A stretch of DNA of 64,000 bases, taken from NCBI RefSeq assembly GCF_027579695.1, contig NC_083569.1, forward strand, positions 73,749,649 through 73,813,648, in the 5' to 3' direction. Below are positions 30,285 through 42,501 of this stretch, one piece after another (position 1 is the first letter of the stretch; each line of letters starts with the position of its first letter). Origin of the DNA: Neoarius graeffei (Eukaryota > Chordata > Actinopteri > Siluriformes > Ariidae). Position numbers and translations under genes: made by a program. The notes below the pieces were generated by a model. It made no database searches. It was not told the origin of the DNA and saw only the letters and a program-made list of their open reading frames with translations.

Positions 30285-30801
30285 AGGCCTCTGCATGCTC
30301 TTGCGACAAGGCTTTCGCAGACAGCTTTTCGCAGACAGTTGTAATTTATCGTTGAGCGGGGAGTAATAGGCGTGCGCGATGTTATTCACTGGCACAACGC
30401 AAGGGGGCGCGAAGTCGCTAGGAGTAGTTGGTGGGTGTGGTTAGTGGAGTGTTTATCCTCCGGTTACTTATAATGACTAGAACTGGAGTCGTATAGATGT
30501 ACGTACTTCCTCACTTCCTCGATCAACCGCTCTTCGTGCTGCTCCATCTTCGCTCGTGTTTTTAAAAATGGCGGTCGTGAAAACAAACCAAACCGGGAAA
30601 GTAGGGAAGCGGAAGTGCGTGTACAGTGGATGTAGAGTGGACCAATCAGAGCCCTCTTGTCTGCGGCGCTGTCTGCGAGGCTTCTGCGGTGGTCACAGTT
30701 TTTGGGAGGTGCGCGCAGAGCGTCTGCGAAGGGGGGGGGGCTACGCAGACGCTATCTGTGACGCTATCTGCGAGGACTGCGTTGTCAGCATAAATTGGCC
30801 T
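30285..30801. mobile_element. Harbinger-type element copy 1, 517 bp
   Basis: Starts AGGCCTCTGCATGCTC and ends AAATTGGCCT, with short imperfect inverted ends. TAA flanks both sides (30282-30284, 30802-30804), fitting the TWA target of PIF/Harbinger. A very similar copy is at 49862-50386. A frame from ATG 30568 reads MAVVKTNQTGKVGKRKCVY, probably captured or relic coding sequence. A G-run sits near 30730. Confidence 0.85.
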
Positions 30802-30858
30802 TAAGACTTGTGCACAGTACTGTATGTTTTGATCTGCGTGTTGATTTCAGTTACTTAC

Positions 30859-30937
30859 CACACTAGCTGTGTGCGTGAAGCCCTCCACACCAGCAGAGAG
30901 AGGGCCGCACACCAACACTCACAAACTGTTTGGAGAG
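30859..30937 (-). other. kdm6b: Predicted kdm6b 5' UTR exon, 79 bp
   Basis: On the minus strand a textbook acceptor (GTTTCTTTCTGCAG) precedes 30937 and a strong donor (GTAAGTAACT) follows 30859. The exon has no long frame. It lies between the CpG-rich block at 39.4 kb and coding exon 1, whose acceptor demands an upstream exon. Assignment is from splice signals only. Confidence 0.6.
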
Positions 30938-31726
30938 CTGCAGAAAGAAACAAAAGCACACACAAATTTAGAAATTAACAGATTTGAAGATCATATAAAA
31001 CTCTGAAACAACATTCATGAAAAAACCCCACTTCATCGACCTTTGATGAAGCTGTTAGTCAGTGTTAGGGAAGAGGTAAATTGCCTCGAGTGAGAAAATG
31101 CATCCAAAAGAGAGACAGAGATGAACTGGTCCCCCCCCCCCCCATCAAATAAATAAATAAATCATTATACATTTATACAAATACAACCCATTTATTTAAC
31201 TGCCAGGATTGTAAGAAAACCTCTCAATTATTTATGCACATCAAAACCGTTTTCTTGTGTAAACCAGTGTATCAGAAATGTACAGCAGTGAGAGTGTCCC
31301 AGAGAGTGATACAGCGTTTTGTAGCTGGCTCATCTGGCTACAAATATTTTTTAAACGACGCTATTTTATGAAACACTAATTCAAAATATACAAGTACTCA
31401 AATGTTTATTCATAAAATGTATATCTTTAGTCAACCATCGTCAAATTCTCAGTTTATCAAATCACTTGACAACAAAGAAAGTCTCAACGGTATTATTACT
31501 GCAAGCAGCATGTAGGGGGCAGTAAGTATGTGCGCGCGCGAATGTGTGCGAGTGTGTGCACGCACGCGCACGAGTGCCTGAGTGGAGCACAGATGGACTA
31601 GAGGGAATTCACCTATAGGAAGAGTGTACTGAGGTCATTATAAACCTTCCTGGGGCCTCCTGGCACAGCGAGCGAGAGAGAAAAGGGGTAGGAAGAAGCA
31701 GAGGGGCTTTTAGAGCCTAGCCAGAG

Positions 31727-31728
<2 letters not shown>

Positions 31729-31790
<62 letters not shown>
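31729..31790. repeat. (GT)n followed by (GA)n microsatellite
   Basis: About 26 GT units and then about five GA units. It can adopt Z-DNA in principle and is probably polymorphic. Confidence 0.95.
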
Positions 31791-31791
<1 letters not shown>

Positions 31792-33650
31792 CGCGCGCGC
31801 AAGCATATAGCCTTCTACTGAGCTTTGACTGTGTGTTAGTGGTGATGTTCTGCTACTGTTTGTGTACATGAAATACACCAATGCTAATCTTATTAGGCCA
31901 TTCATAGTTTTGAGAAAGAAGGGGAGTGAGAAAAAGGGGAGAGAGAGAGTGAGTGAATGTGATGGGTAGAATGAGTAAACAACAGAACTGAACAGGATAG
32001 ACCGAGTGTATTAAAGTCTGAAATACATGCTCGAAAGATGGTCTAAACATCTGAAATTATAGCACTGTCCTGGGAGAGAACCAGCCACGTTCATATCAAA
32101 ACACCCACACGCCTCTTCCTACATGACCAAATCACAAACGTGAGCAAATTAAAACAATTTATACCTATGAGGCACTCTTATTCAACACTATACCATGCTC
32201 TAGTCTAAGATAGCGGTGACACACACGCACACACAGCAAGTGTACAGATGACACATCATTGCTCAGCAGAGACAGAGGGTGTGTGCGCGCGCGTGGTTTG
32301 AGCCTGCACTGCCCACATTACCTCCCATTCTCTATGGTTCTGTATGTTCTGTGCTATTTCTAATCCTCAGTGATATTTTAGGATCTGGGAAAGACAGAAA
32401 TAATTGTGACGTTGCTGTTCAATGCTACCATTTCACAGCAAGCTGTTGTCTAGGTTTCAAGGCTCAGGGAACATGCACACAGTCACGATTTCTCTCTCTC
32501 TCTCAATTTAGCATCTAGGTGTCTGCGAATAGCTGTGACTGCTGGCAAGTCATATTGCTAAATTCCGCTGGCTAAAATTATTGAAAAGACGAGATCATTT
32601 CATTTTCAAGTTACTGGTGGTTGACTATCTACACCATACACCTCTCAGAACAAATCAGTTGACGAATAAACTTAACATGATAGAAATCCCCCAAGTTAAA
32701 GATGCACTTGCTAATATTAAAAAGCCTTTCTAGACCTGCAATCATCATATCATCAACAATTTTTAAAGAAAACTGGTTTACAATATTGTCATACAATGGG
32801 TCTGACTGGTTTCTTTTATTTCAGGCTTCTGTTTACATTTTTTTTTTTTTCTGGCCCAGAAATTAGCTCTACAGGCTTGTCTGTTTTTTGTTTGTTTTTT
32901 AAACCCCCCCTCATTACAATTGCATGGCAACTAAGGGTTTTGAAAATACAAACAGCTGCTTTAAACAAAGGACAGATTTCCAGTGTTATAGGCTATTCAT
33001 ATAAAAAGTGTAGCATTCCCTATATACTACAAGAGCATGCAACGAAATAAAATTTAAAAAATAATAATAATCATATTTTTATGTTATATATCTCCCAAAA
33101 TGAAGGGACTGGATCCACACACACACACAAAACTATGACAGTGCTTGTGTTATATGGCCTGAGAGAAAAGGGTAGTGGTACAAAAGCCAATTATCACATG
33201 AGCGATTCGGCAAAGAGAGGAAGAGCAAAATAGAAACGTAAACGTGTTGTGTGCACACGTACATGTTTCTAGGTTAATGTCATGTGTGTGTATAGATTAA
33301 GTAATACAGAGAAAGACATGCACAAAAGACAGCCAGAGGAAGTGAGTGACTAGAGTCCCATTTAGTCAGAGGGTATTAATAGACTACACACAGCTTACTC
33401 ACGTCTGAAACTAGACCAGAATCTGCTTACATGCAGAAAAGTCAGCTTCTCACAGACACCTCATACCGATGAACCAAAAGAACCAAATCGCAGCTTCTAT
33501 ATGCTAATCGAGTCACATTTTCTTATCACTCAATCATTACACAGAATCATTTCCACTTAGGCATATTATCTTTAAAAGCACAACAGCGAAAGTAAGAAAT
33601 ACTGACATACTGTTTTCGCTTCCATCCAGTTGAGTGTTGTCATAACTTAC

Positions 33651-33850
33651 CTATGCGCTCGTAACAGATGGCATGACAGACAGACAAATCGGACAAAAAA
33701 CAGAACAGACAAGACGAGCCTTCTGCGATCAAACACCATTTTTAATATTGTATGTACGTGCATGTGTTTGAAGCGTAACCGGGGAAACCCCCTGTGAGTC
33801 AGATAATGGAGACGACAGGGTTTACCCCAAAAGACTCCGCCCATGACACG
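33651..33850 (-). promoter_or_regulatory. Candidate alternative kdm6b first exon
   Basis: A strong donor, CATAG followed by GTAAGTTATG, ends the segment at 33651. Upstream on the minus strand lies GGGCGGAGTC, a GC-box-like word. The 5' limit is unknown and no second line of evidence exists. Confidence 0.25.
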
Positions 33851-35764
33851 CTTTCATGCTTTTTACGGTCAGGTGATTGGGGGCGACCACTGAAAGTGAC
33901 AGTGTCGGGAATTTCTCAAAGTATTGTGTCATCTAACTTGGCTTTGGCATATTGTTTGCATCATACAAACAGGATGTGAGGTAAAGAGTTTGGGTTTTTT
34001 TTTCATGGTTGTGCCAAATTGGGGATTCCTGAACCAAAACATTTAGCCAGAATTTAGAGAGAAAACAGGTTGCGTGGGCGAGATGAGTAACAAAGTTCAG
34101 AAACAATTATCCATGGTGTGCTTTGGTTGTGCAGTTTTGGTTTGGTAAATATTAAAGCCCCAAACTGTGTAAGACTTTTCGATGAGCTATTGTGTCAAGA
34201 CTCTTTCCTGACGGACTGGTACAATGAATGAAGTGAATACATTTTAATGGTAAAAGTACTGTAAACGTTTCAAGTTTCTGTACTCATATTTTGGGGGCTT
34301 AGTACCAAATGATGGTTGCCAACAATTAAGTAGGCATTTAATCTTGAGAACTAATCAGGTCAGTGTGGAGAGAAAACTAACAAAGAAATGAATATAACAG
34401 AACCTAAGAGAACACAGTAGGATGCAATGAAATAGGAAAGTGATGCAAGGAGAAATGAAGAAAGATATGAGAGAGAGAGAGAGAGAGAGAAGCGCACAGG
34501 TATGGTCTTGTGTCAAAGAAGCTTGTGGGTGAATGTCCACATTTGACTATTATGTAACGAGCCTCAGATAGAAATCAAACACACAAGCATTTCCCTTTCT
34601 TCCATATTTCGTGTGTGTCCATCCTATCATGCTGGTGATGCAAATTGGAGCATCATCACGATGCCATCACTGTGTTTCAAGCCCACATGCCCACACACCC
34701 ACACACAGTGAGTGTACATCCTGATCTGGAAAGGAGGTTCAACTTGGAACACACACGCGATGAACTATTTTTTTTTTTTTTTTAAGCTGGTATCTATTGG
34801 ACTGTACTCTGAATGCCAGTACAACAGAAGACATTCAGTATAAGTGGAATAAAGTGTACTGAAAAACCCTCAGCCAACTTCCTATGACTGTTTTGCCCTT
34901 GTTCTTTCCTGAATAGACTCAGGAAAAAAACATACAGCAAGTAAATAAAACAGTCATGTACTATTCACAATGAAAAAATTAACTGCAACATACATACATT
35001 CAAATGTGTTTATATGCATTCATACAATAACCGAATTGAGCAGCATGAAAACTCAGCTGACCTTTTTTCTGATCTAGAAAATGCTGGCCTGGCACATATG
35101 AAGCTTGTAATTAGGAAAACATGATTATTTTCTTAACAGTGTGGCTCAGTTAGTCGTAAATGGCCCATATTTAGGGCCATCGTTGTGGTAAACGCTCTAC
35201 CAGATAAGAGAGGAGACAAAATTAGTCATACCATTACCTGAGGTAACAGAATGATTGACACAAACAGGATGAATCATAAAGTTAACTGCATTCACACAAA
35301 AACATCTACACTAGAGATGTTTAGAGATTAAAAATGGCTTTTAAGTCTTAACGAGAAACTACTGACATTTCAAAACTCAAAGATGCGAGTAAATGCGATG
35401 TCCAAAAATAGTTGTGCTTTTCTCATCTTTAATTGTTAGAACCTGTGGGAACGTAACCGTAAGAAATAGTGCAGTTCATGAATGAGAATCACGATGACAA
35501 TGGGCAAAAAGCAGAACAAAGACAGAGAGAGTCTGATAAGACAGGAAGTTGTCGTCACAGCAACAGGAAGTGGGCCTCCCAAAAGGGGGAGGCAGCCGAA
35601 AGGGGCAGGGGGAACATACTTACTAACATCCTGTGGAAAAGAAGCCGTGCGTGTGTGTTTCAGATGAATGATTTTCCCTTTTGGATCTCAAAACTCAAAA
35701 GGATGAACGTATGAAAACCGATAGTGTTTTAACAGAACATATTAAAGGAAAAAGTAACAGAGTA

Positions 35765-36205
35765 AAGTGTTGGGACACCACAAGCTGCCAGGACAGCTTT
35801 AGCGTGCCTTGACATTTACTGAACATATCCCTGGAACTGTACTGGAGGGATGAACACTGTTCTTTCGAAAGATATTCCCTCGATTATTGCTTTGATGATG
35901 GTGTTACAGAGTCTAACACCATCTAACACACGGATCTGAAAACGTCCGCACATGTTCAGTTGGGTTGAGATCTGGTGACTCTGAAGGTCATAGCATATGA
36001 TTTATGCCATTTTCACACTAAACTACTCATCATGGGAGAGACCACACCCATCAAGATAGAAATGTTTCCTCATAAGATAAAGGTGATCAGTCAGATTAAC
36101 TTTGTATTGATTCGCAGTCACATTCTCTCTAAGGGAACAAGTGGACCCAAAGTATGCCAATAAAATACCCATCACAGCATAACAGACACCAGTTTGTTTC
36201 CTTTT
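35765..36205 (-). pseudogene. Tc1/mariner transposase fragment (catalytic half)
   Basis: On the minus strand, broken frames read VMLxWVFYWHTLGPLVPL, VTANQYKVNLTDHLY, KHFYLDGCG and, after a shift, SPDLNPTEH. These correspond to the DDE-domain half of Tc1-like transposases common in fish. There are several stops and frameshifts, and no inverted ends were found. It lies in a kdm6b intron in the sense orientation. Confidence 0.82.
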
Positions 36206-39103
36206 ATCTGTTGCCCACAGTATATCCGATATGACAGAGTCTAGGAAACGACTACAAATCAGTTAACTCTCAGAGTAATTACACTCAGTCTTAAAAGACA
36301 AAATGTTCAAAGAACCAAAAGATGTTACGCACAAATAGACAGTCTGTGTCATGATAAGTGTGTGTGCACATGTATAGAGCGGTGACTCAATGTGCGAACG
36401 TCTAGCACACAGTCTGCAAAATGGCGTTCGTGACCATCTGTGTGTGAAACCATCTGCCTGCAAGTTTCACCAAGTTCACGTCGAGAACTTTCAGAGAAAA
36501 TGAGTGATGTTTTTCATCCATTGGAACATTGTGATCAGTTGCTTACACTTGTTATTGAAATCTATTACTCTAAAAAGTCGACTGCCTCATTTCCTGGAAC
36601 AGAGTGATGCTCAACATCTGTGCGAGAGCGTGTGTCCTCACATGATCAGCCCCCCAAAATCCCCCTCCTACATCAGCACCCCTTTATTTCCCAGAAATCA
36701 CTGCATGATGCACAAACAAAACGGATGCACAGACCAGTTACCCCCCCCCAAAAAAAAGAACAAAATAAACATAACGAACGAAAGCTGGGCCTTGGGCTCT
36801 GTCTCCATGGCAATGGTTGCCATGGTAGCCAGCTAAAGCCAAAGCAGTGCAGTCTGACGCTCAAAGTTGGAGAGATACGTGGACAATGGTGAAAGACGGC
36901 GACATCACTGAGCAATTCGAAACATTCCAACCAACCATAATCATGTTACTGATCAAGTATAGAGTCTTGCTTGTAAAACGAACAGAGATACAGAGACTGG
37001 GAGAGAAGAGGAGGCTCGAGAGAATGTGTTTATGCATGTATGTTTGCAATACTAGAAAACAATCCCTCCTCTGTGATGACTCCCCCATGATTATTGCGCA
37101 AATCGCCAGCACATCTCTGTCTTACACACTGCTCCCAGAGATCTTTCTGCTCCTTTACTGTTTCACTGAAACAGGACTATTTATTTCCGTCACTCTCACC
37201 CTCTTTCCAGTCCCACCTACTCTAGTTTCACTGCTCCTCCCTCAGTTTCTTGTGCACGCTCCGTTGGATTTTTACCAAAAAGTGAGGTAATACAAGCCAA
37301 ATAAGGTGACACAGGAAAATCCAAGGCAGCGTGAAAGTATCGTTTCTTCTTACGTGCATGTGAGTCATGTGTGCGTGTTCATACACATGCTGTTTACTTG
37401 ATCATCACTACAACTTTCAGTTAACCAGAAATATCACCATAAGCAAGCAATATATGAACTTATAATAAAGGTTATCATGAAAAGGCAATCCAAAAACAGC
37501 CACACGTTTAAGGTTAAAGGCCTAACACACACCAGCATATTTCGCAGTACATCTACTTTAGTATATTCTGATTTTGATACAGATAAACCTCTATGAGGGC
37601 AGGAAGGAGATTAATGACTCATCGTGAACACTTTCTCCAACACACCATTTAAATTCCTCACTCCCAATAAAAAGGAGGCATCAGGGTGAGCTGACTAATC
37701 AAACGGTCAAGCCCACAAACGTTTACTCATCAGTTGTCCAAGACAACCAACACACACACTTATCCTACACACTCCCATTCCATCAACACACAGTGGGACA
37801 ATATGATAATAGGATATTCTCCTGAAATATTATGATATATTTTTCAGTGTAGTGTTAATGTTGAGCGCCAGCACGTCTAGAACTTCATTTTTACTTACAA
37901 GACTGGAGGATAGATCTACTTTTATACCAAGTTGAGTTCATTTTTCTTCCTTTTCATCTTCTAATATTTCATAATCCAGCTCCATCATTTTGTTAGAACT
38001 TTGCGAAATAAAATTTCATGATGTTTTCATTAAATCGCCTATCCCAACCTCATCATGCCGACTTTCCTCAAATTACTCTTGTTCACAAATGAAACTACAC
38101 ATTCTCGCTCTCGCTCAACAGCATGTTACAGCAAACTGATAGTTCATTTGTACATTCATCCTGTCTGAGGGAAAAGCTAAGCAGCAGCAGTTCTCAGCAG
38201 CTGCTCCTACTCTTAACTTTACAATCCAGAACCTCGTCACCACTTCAAAGAAAAGTAAACACAACCCCTCGTTTCGGTGTGGATCACTCCGATTGATCAG
38301 AAAGCCGTGTTCAAAGGGATATTCCCACTTCCCCAGCCCAGTTTTACACCTGCAGTGTTTATGACGTGCTCTAAATGATCAAGCCACATGACCATCACTC
38401 CACATAGTGACCTAAATGAAGCTGACAGTTACGAACAGGCCATTTTGTGCGTTTGGAGTAATTTCCAAAGACACAGGAAGCTTCTGAGAAAAGAAGCCTA
38501 CACAAAACCATGAGCTGAAAAAACTCCAAATCCCCAGCTGGGCGGTTGTAGTTGTAGTAGGATGATGCAAATGATGTGCTTTCAGACATGGGCTTTGTGT
38601 GCGTAATAGGCTGCCCAGGCACACTCCATTCATTTCATGCGCCTGCCCACATTGCCTGTGTGCTCCACGCCTCCTGCTTTAGCCCTGCCCACACACACAC
38701 ACACACACACAAAGACCAAGCAGCTCCTTCCCTTCTCCTGAGCCAGTCCTCCATCCCGCCCCCCACACAGACACGTGGTCAAACCGGCTTCAAAATCATT
38801 AAACAATCTCAACTACAACACACACTCCTGTTAACCCATTGCGTGACATGAACTAACACACTGAAGTGAGACGTAGCACCGTCACATGGTGATCCATATC
38901 TCAGTGTTTAAATCCACTCAGCTTGAGTTGTATCAGCTGAGGGGTTAAAATGAAAGCTCGTGGAACTTCCGGTGTTGTGAACTGTTACTACAACAACAGA
39001 CTCTCAGTGCGCTTGAGCCATTTTAATAATCATCAAATCACTGTAAACAACAACAACAACAACAGTACACTTAAAAAAAAAAAAAAGAGATACAAAGAGA
39101 TAC
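36206..39103 (-). other. Long kdm6b 5' intron, right part
   Basis: AT-rich DNA with short CA runs (38690-38711) and an AAC run at 39046-39063. No element or exon could be supported. Confidence 0.4.
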
Positions 39104-39363
39104 AAAGAGAGACAGACAGACAGAGAGAGACAGACAGACACAGAGAGAGACAGACAGACAGAGACACATACAGATAGAGAGACAGACAGACAGAGACACA
39201 AAGAGAGAGAGAGACAGACAGAGACACAGACAGATAGAGAGACAGACAGACAGAGACACAAAGAGAGAGAGAGACAGACAGAGACACAGACAGATAGAGA
39301 GAGACAGACAGAGAGACAGAGACAGATAGAGAGACAGACAGAGAGAGAGAGACAGACAGAGAG
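39104..39363. repeat. GACAGACAGAGAGA minisatellite next to a splice donor
   Basis: About 260 bp of GACAGACAGAGACACAGAGAGA units. Read in the kdm6b direction it is a pyrimidine tract starting about 14 bp inside the intron after the donor at 39377. It resembles in composition the large CT array at 42.5-49.4 kb, in opposite orientation. Confidence 0.9.
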
Positions 39364-39377
39364 ATGAAATGACTTAC

Positions 39378-39960
39378 CTTTTGCTGTAAACCTTGTACCA
39401 AGTCGCAGCTCGTGACTCGATCTGTTGAATAACGAAGAGCTTTTTTCTTTCTTACTCTCCACGAGTTTATAAAGTTCCGGTAGACACTTTCTTTCCTTTT
39501 CTCGACTTGGTGCCGAGTGACTCACCCGGAGGCGCCGGCTGGGAAATTATTGAATTATGAATGATCAAATAAAACCCATCGCGACCCGCGCTGGAGTAAC
39601 TCAGGGTCCAATCCGGGGGGAGAGAGAGAGAGAGGGAGAGCGGAGCTTCTCCCGGAACCGAACCGAACCGAACCCGCTCCCGGACTCCCAGCTCCAACCC
39701 CGAGTCTCCCGGAATGAAGGGCCGCGGACTCAAACTCCGCCTCGCAACACACACACACACACACACCGCTTCCCGGCGATCGTCAGCCCCGCAGTGCAGA
39801 ACAACAGCAGCGGCTCCGGGACACGGCTTTAACTCATCCTACAGCGCGCGCGCGCTCACTCTGGGAGCTCAGGTGTGAGAGAGAGAGAGAGATTGGGTAT
39901 ATATATGAGAGAGAGCGCGGTTCCTTAGTGCTGCCGCTCCGGCCGGTCTGTGCTATGCGG
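39378..39960 (-). promoter_or_regulatory. kdm6b: Probable kdm6b CpG-rich promoter and first non-coding exon
   Basis: The block 39400-39960 is rich in CG dinucleotides (cggaggcgccggc, aaccgaaccgaacccgctcccgg), unlike its surroundings. On the minus strand it ends in an excellent donor, GCAAAAG followed by GTAAGTC at 39377. No long frame precedes the donor, consistent with a 5' UTR exon. No other start site for kdm6b is apparent nearby. The transcription start is not resolved; TTTATAAA at about 39467-39476 and TATATATA near 39897 are possible but unproven. Tandem repeats flank it on both sides. Confidence 0.6.
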
Positions 39961-40133
39961 GGATCGGGTTGCTGTGAGTGACGCGAGGTTTTAAAGGGAC
40001 ACGCTGCTCTCAGCGCTGATGATACAACCGCCCCCGACACACACACGCGCCGCACCGCCCCGCTGCGTGACGTCCCTGCACGACCCCGGAATTCCCTGAC
40101 AGCGCAAACTCCAGGGCTGCGGCACACCGACAC

Positions 40134-42456
40134 AGCGCACACACACACCGACACAACACACACACCGACACAACACACACACCGACACAACACACACACA
40201 CACCCCGACACAACACACACACCGACACAACACACACACACACCCCGACACAACACACACACCGACACAACACACACACACACCCCGACACAACACACAC
40301 ACCGACACAACACACACACCCCGACACAACACACACACACCGACACAACACACACACACACACACCCCGACACAATACACACACACCGACACAACACACA
40401 CACCCCGACACAATACACACCGACACAACACACACCGACACAACACACACCCCGACACAACACACACCCCGACACAACACACACACCGACACAACACACA
40501 CACACACACACACCCCGACACAATACACACACACCGACACAACACACACCGACACAACACACACACACACCGACACCACAATACACACACACCGACACCA
40601 CAATACACACACACCGACACAACACACACACACACCGACACAACACACACACACACCGACACAACACACACACACACCGACACCACAATACACACACACT
40701 GACACCACAATACACACACACCGACACAACACACACACACAACACAACACACACATCGACACAATACACACACAACACACCCAACACACACTGACACAAC
40801 ACACACAACACACCGACACAACACACCCAACAACACAACACACACAACAACACAACACACACACACCGACACAATACACACACCGACACAACACACACAC
40901 CGACACAACACACACACCGACACAACACACACACACACCCCGACACAACACACACACCGACACAACACACACACACACCCCGACACAACACACACACCGA
41001 CACAACACACACACCCCGACACAATACACACACACCGACACAACACACACACACACACACACCCCGACACAATACACACACACCGACACAACACACACAC
41101 ACACACCCCGACACAATACACACACACCGACACAACACACACCGACACAACACACACACACACCCCGACACAACACACACACCGACACAACACACACACA
41201 CACCCCGACACAACACACACACCGACACAACACACACACACACACACACCCCGACACAATACACACACACCAACACAACACACACCGACACAACACACAC
41301 ACACACCGACACAACACACACACACACCGACACCACAATACACACACACCGACACCACAATACACACACACCGACACCACAATACACACACACCGACACC
41401 ACAATACACACACACCGACACAACACACACACCGACACAACACACACACACACCGACACAACACACACACACACCGACACAACACACACACACACCGACA
41501 CAACACACACACACACCGACACCACAATACACACACACTGACACCACAATACACACACACCGACACAACACACACACACAACAACACAACACACACATCG
41601 ACACAATACACACACAACACACCCAACACACACTGACACAACACACACAACACACCGACACAACACACCCAACAACACAACACACACAACAACACAATAC
41701 ACACACTGACACAACACACACACACACACACCGACAACACACCCAACAACACAACACAACACACCGACAACACACACCGACACAACACACACAACACACC
41801 GACACAACACACCCAACAACACAACACACACCGACACAATACACACACTGACACAACACACACACACACACACACACCGACAACACACCCAACAACACAA
41901 CACAACACACCGACAACACACACCGACACAACACACACACACACAACACACCGACACAACACACACCGACACAATACACACACTGACACAACACACACAC
42001 ACCGACAACACACCCAACAACACAACACAACACACACCGACACAACACACACACACACAACACACCGACATAACACACTGACACAACACACCCAACACAC
42101 ACTGACAACACACACACACACACACACACACACAACACACCGACACAACACACTGACAACACACACACACACACACACAACACACCCAACAACACAACAC
42201 TCACCGACACAACACACACACACACAACAACACAACACACACATCGACACAATACACACACCGACACCACACACACACACAACACACACCGACAATACAC
42301 ACACGGACACCAACACACACACTGACACCACACACAACAACACACACACCGACAACACACACACTGACAATACACACACACAGCGACACGATACACACAC
42401 ACAGCGACAATACACACACCGACACAACACACACACACACACACAACACGCGCTGC
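40134..42456. repeat. CA-rich minisatellite array, about 2.3 kb
   Basis: Units of CACACACACCGACACAACA with variants CCCCGACACAA, GACACCACAATA and CCAACAACACAA. A longer pattern recurs with a period near 842 bp: the word CATCGACACAATAC is at 40754 and 41596 in matching context. All three minus-strand frames are open as Cys/Val-rich strings because the repeat has no stop words in that direction. Confidence 0.96.
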
Positions 42457-42501
42457 GTACTTTGGCACGCTTTAGTGCGGTAGTGTGAGATATAGAACAT
42501 T

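Larger units (their letters stand above)
30938..35764 (-). other. Long kdm6b 5' intron, left part
   Basis: Mostly unassigned AT-rich DNA with a C-run at 31131-31143, a GT microsatellite at 31729-31781 and a GA run at 34470-34490. One strong minus-strand donor at 33650 may mark an alternative first exon. No other gene is visible on either strand. Confidence 0.45.
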
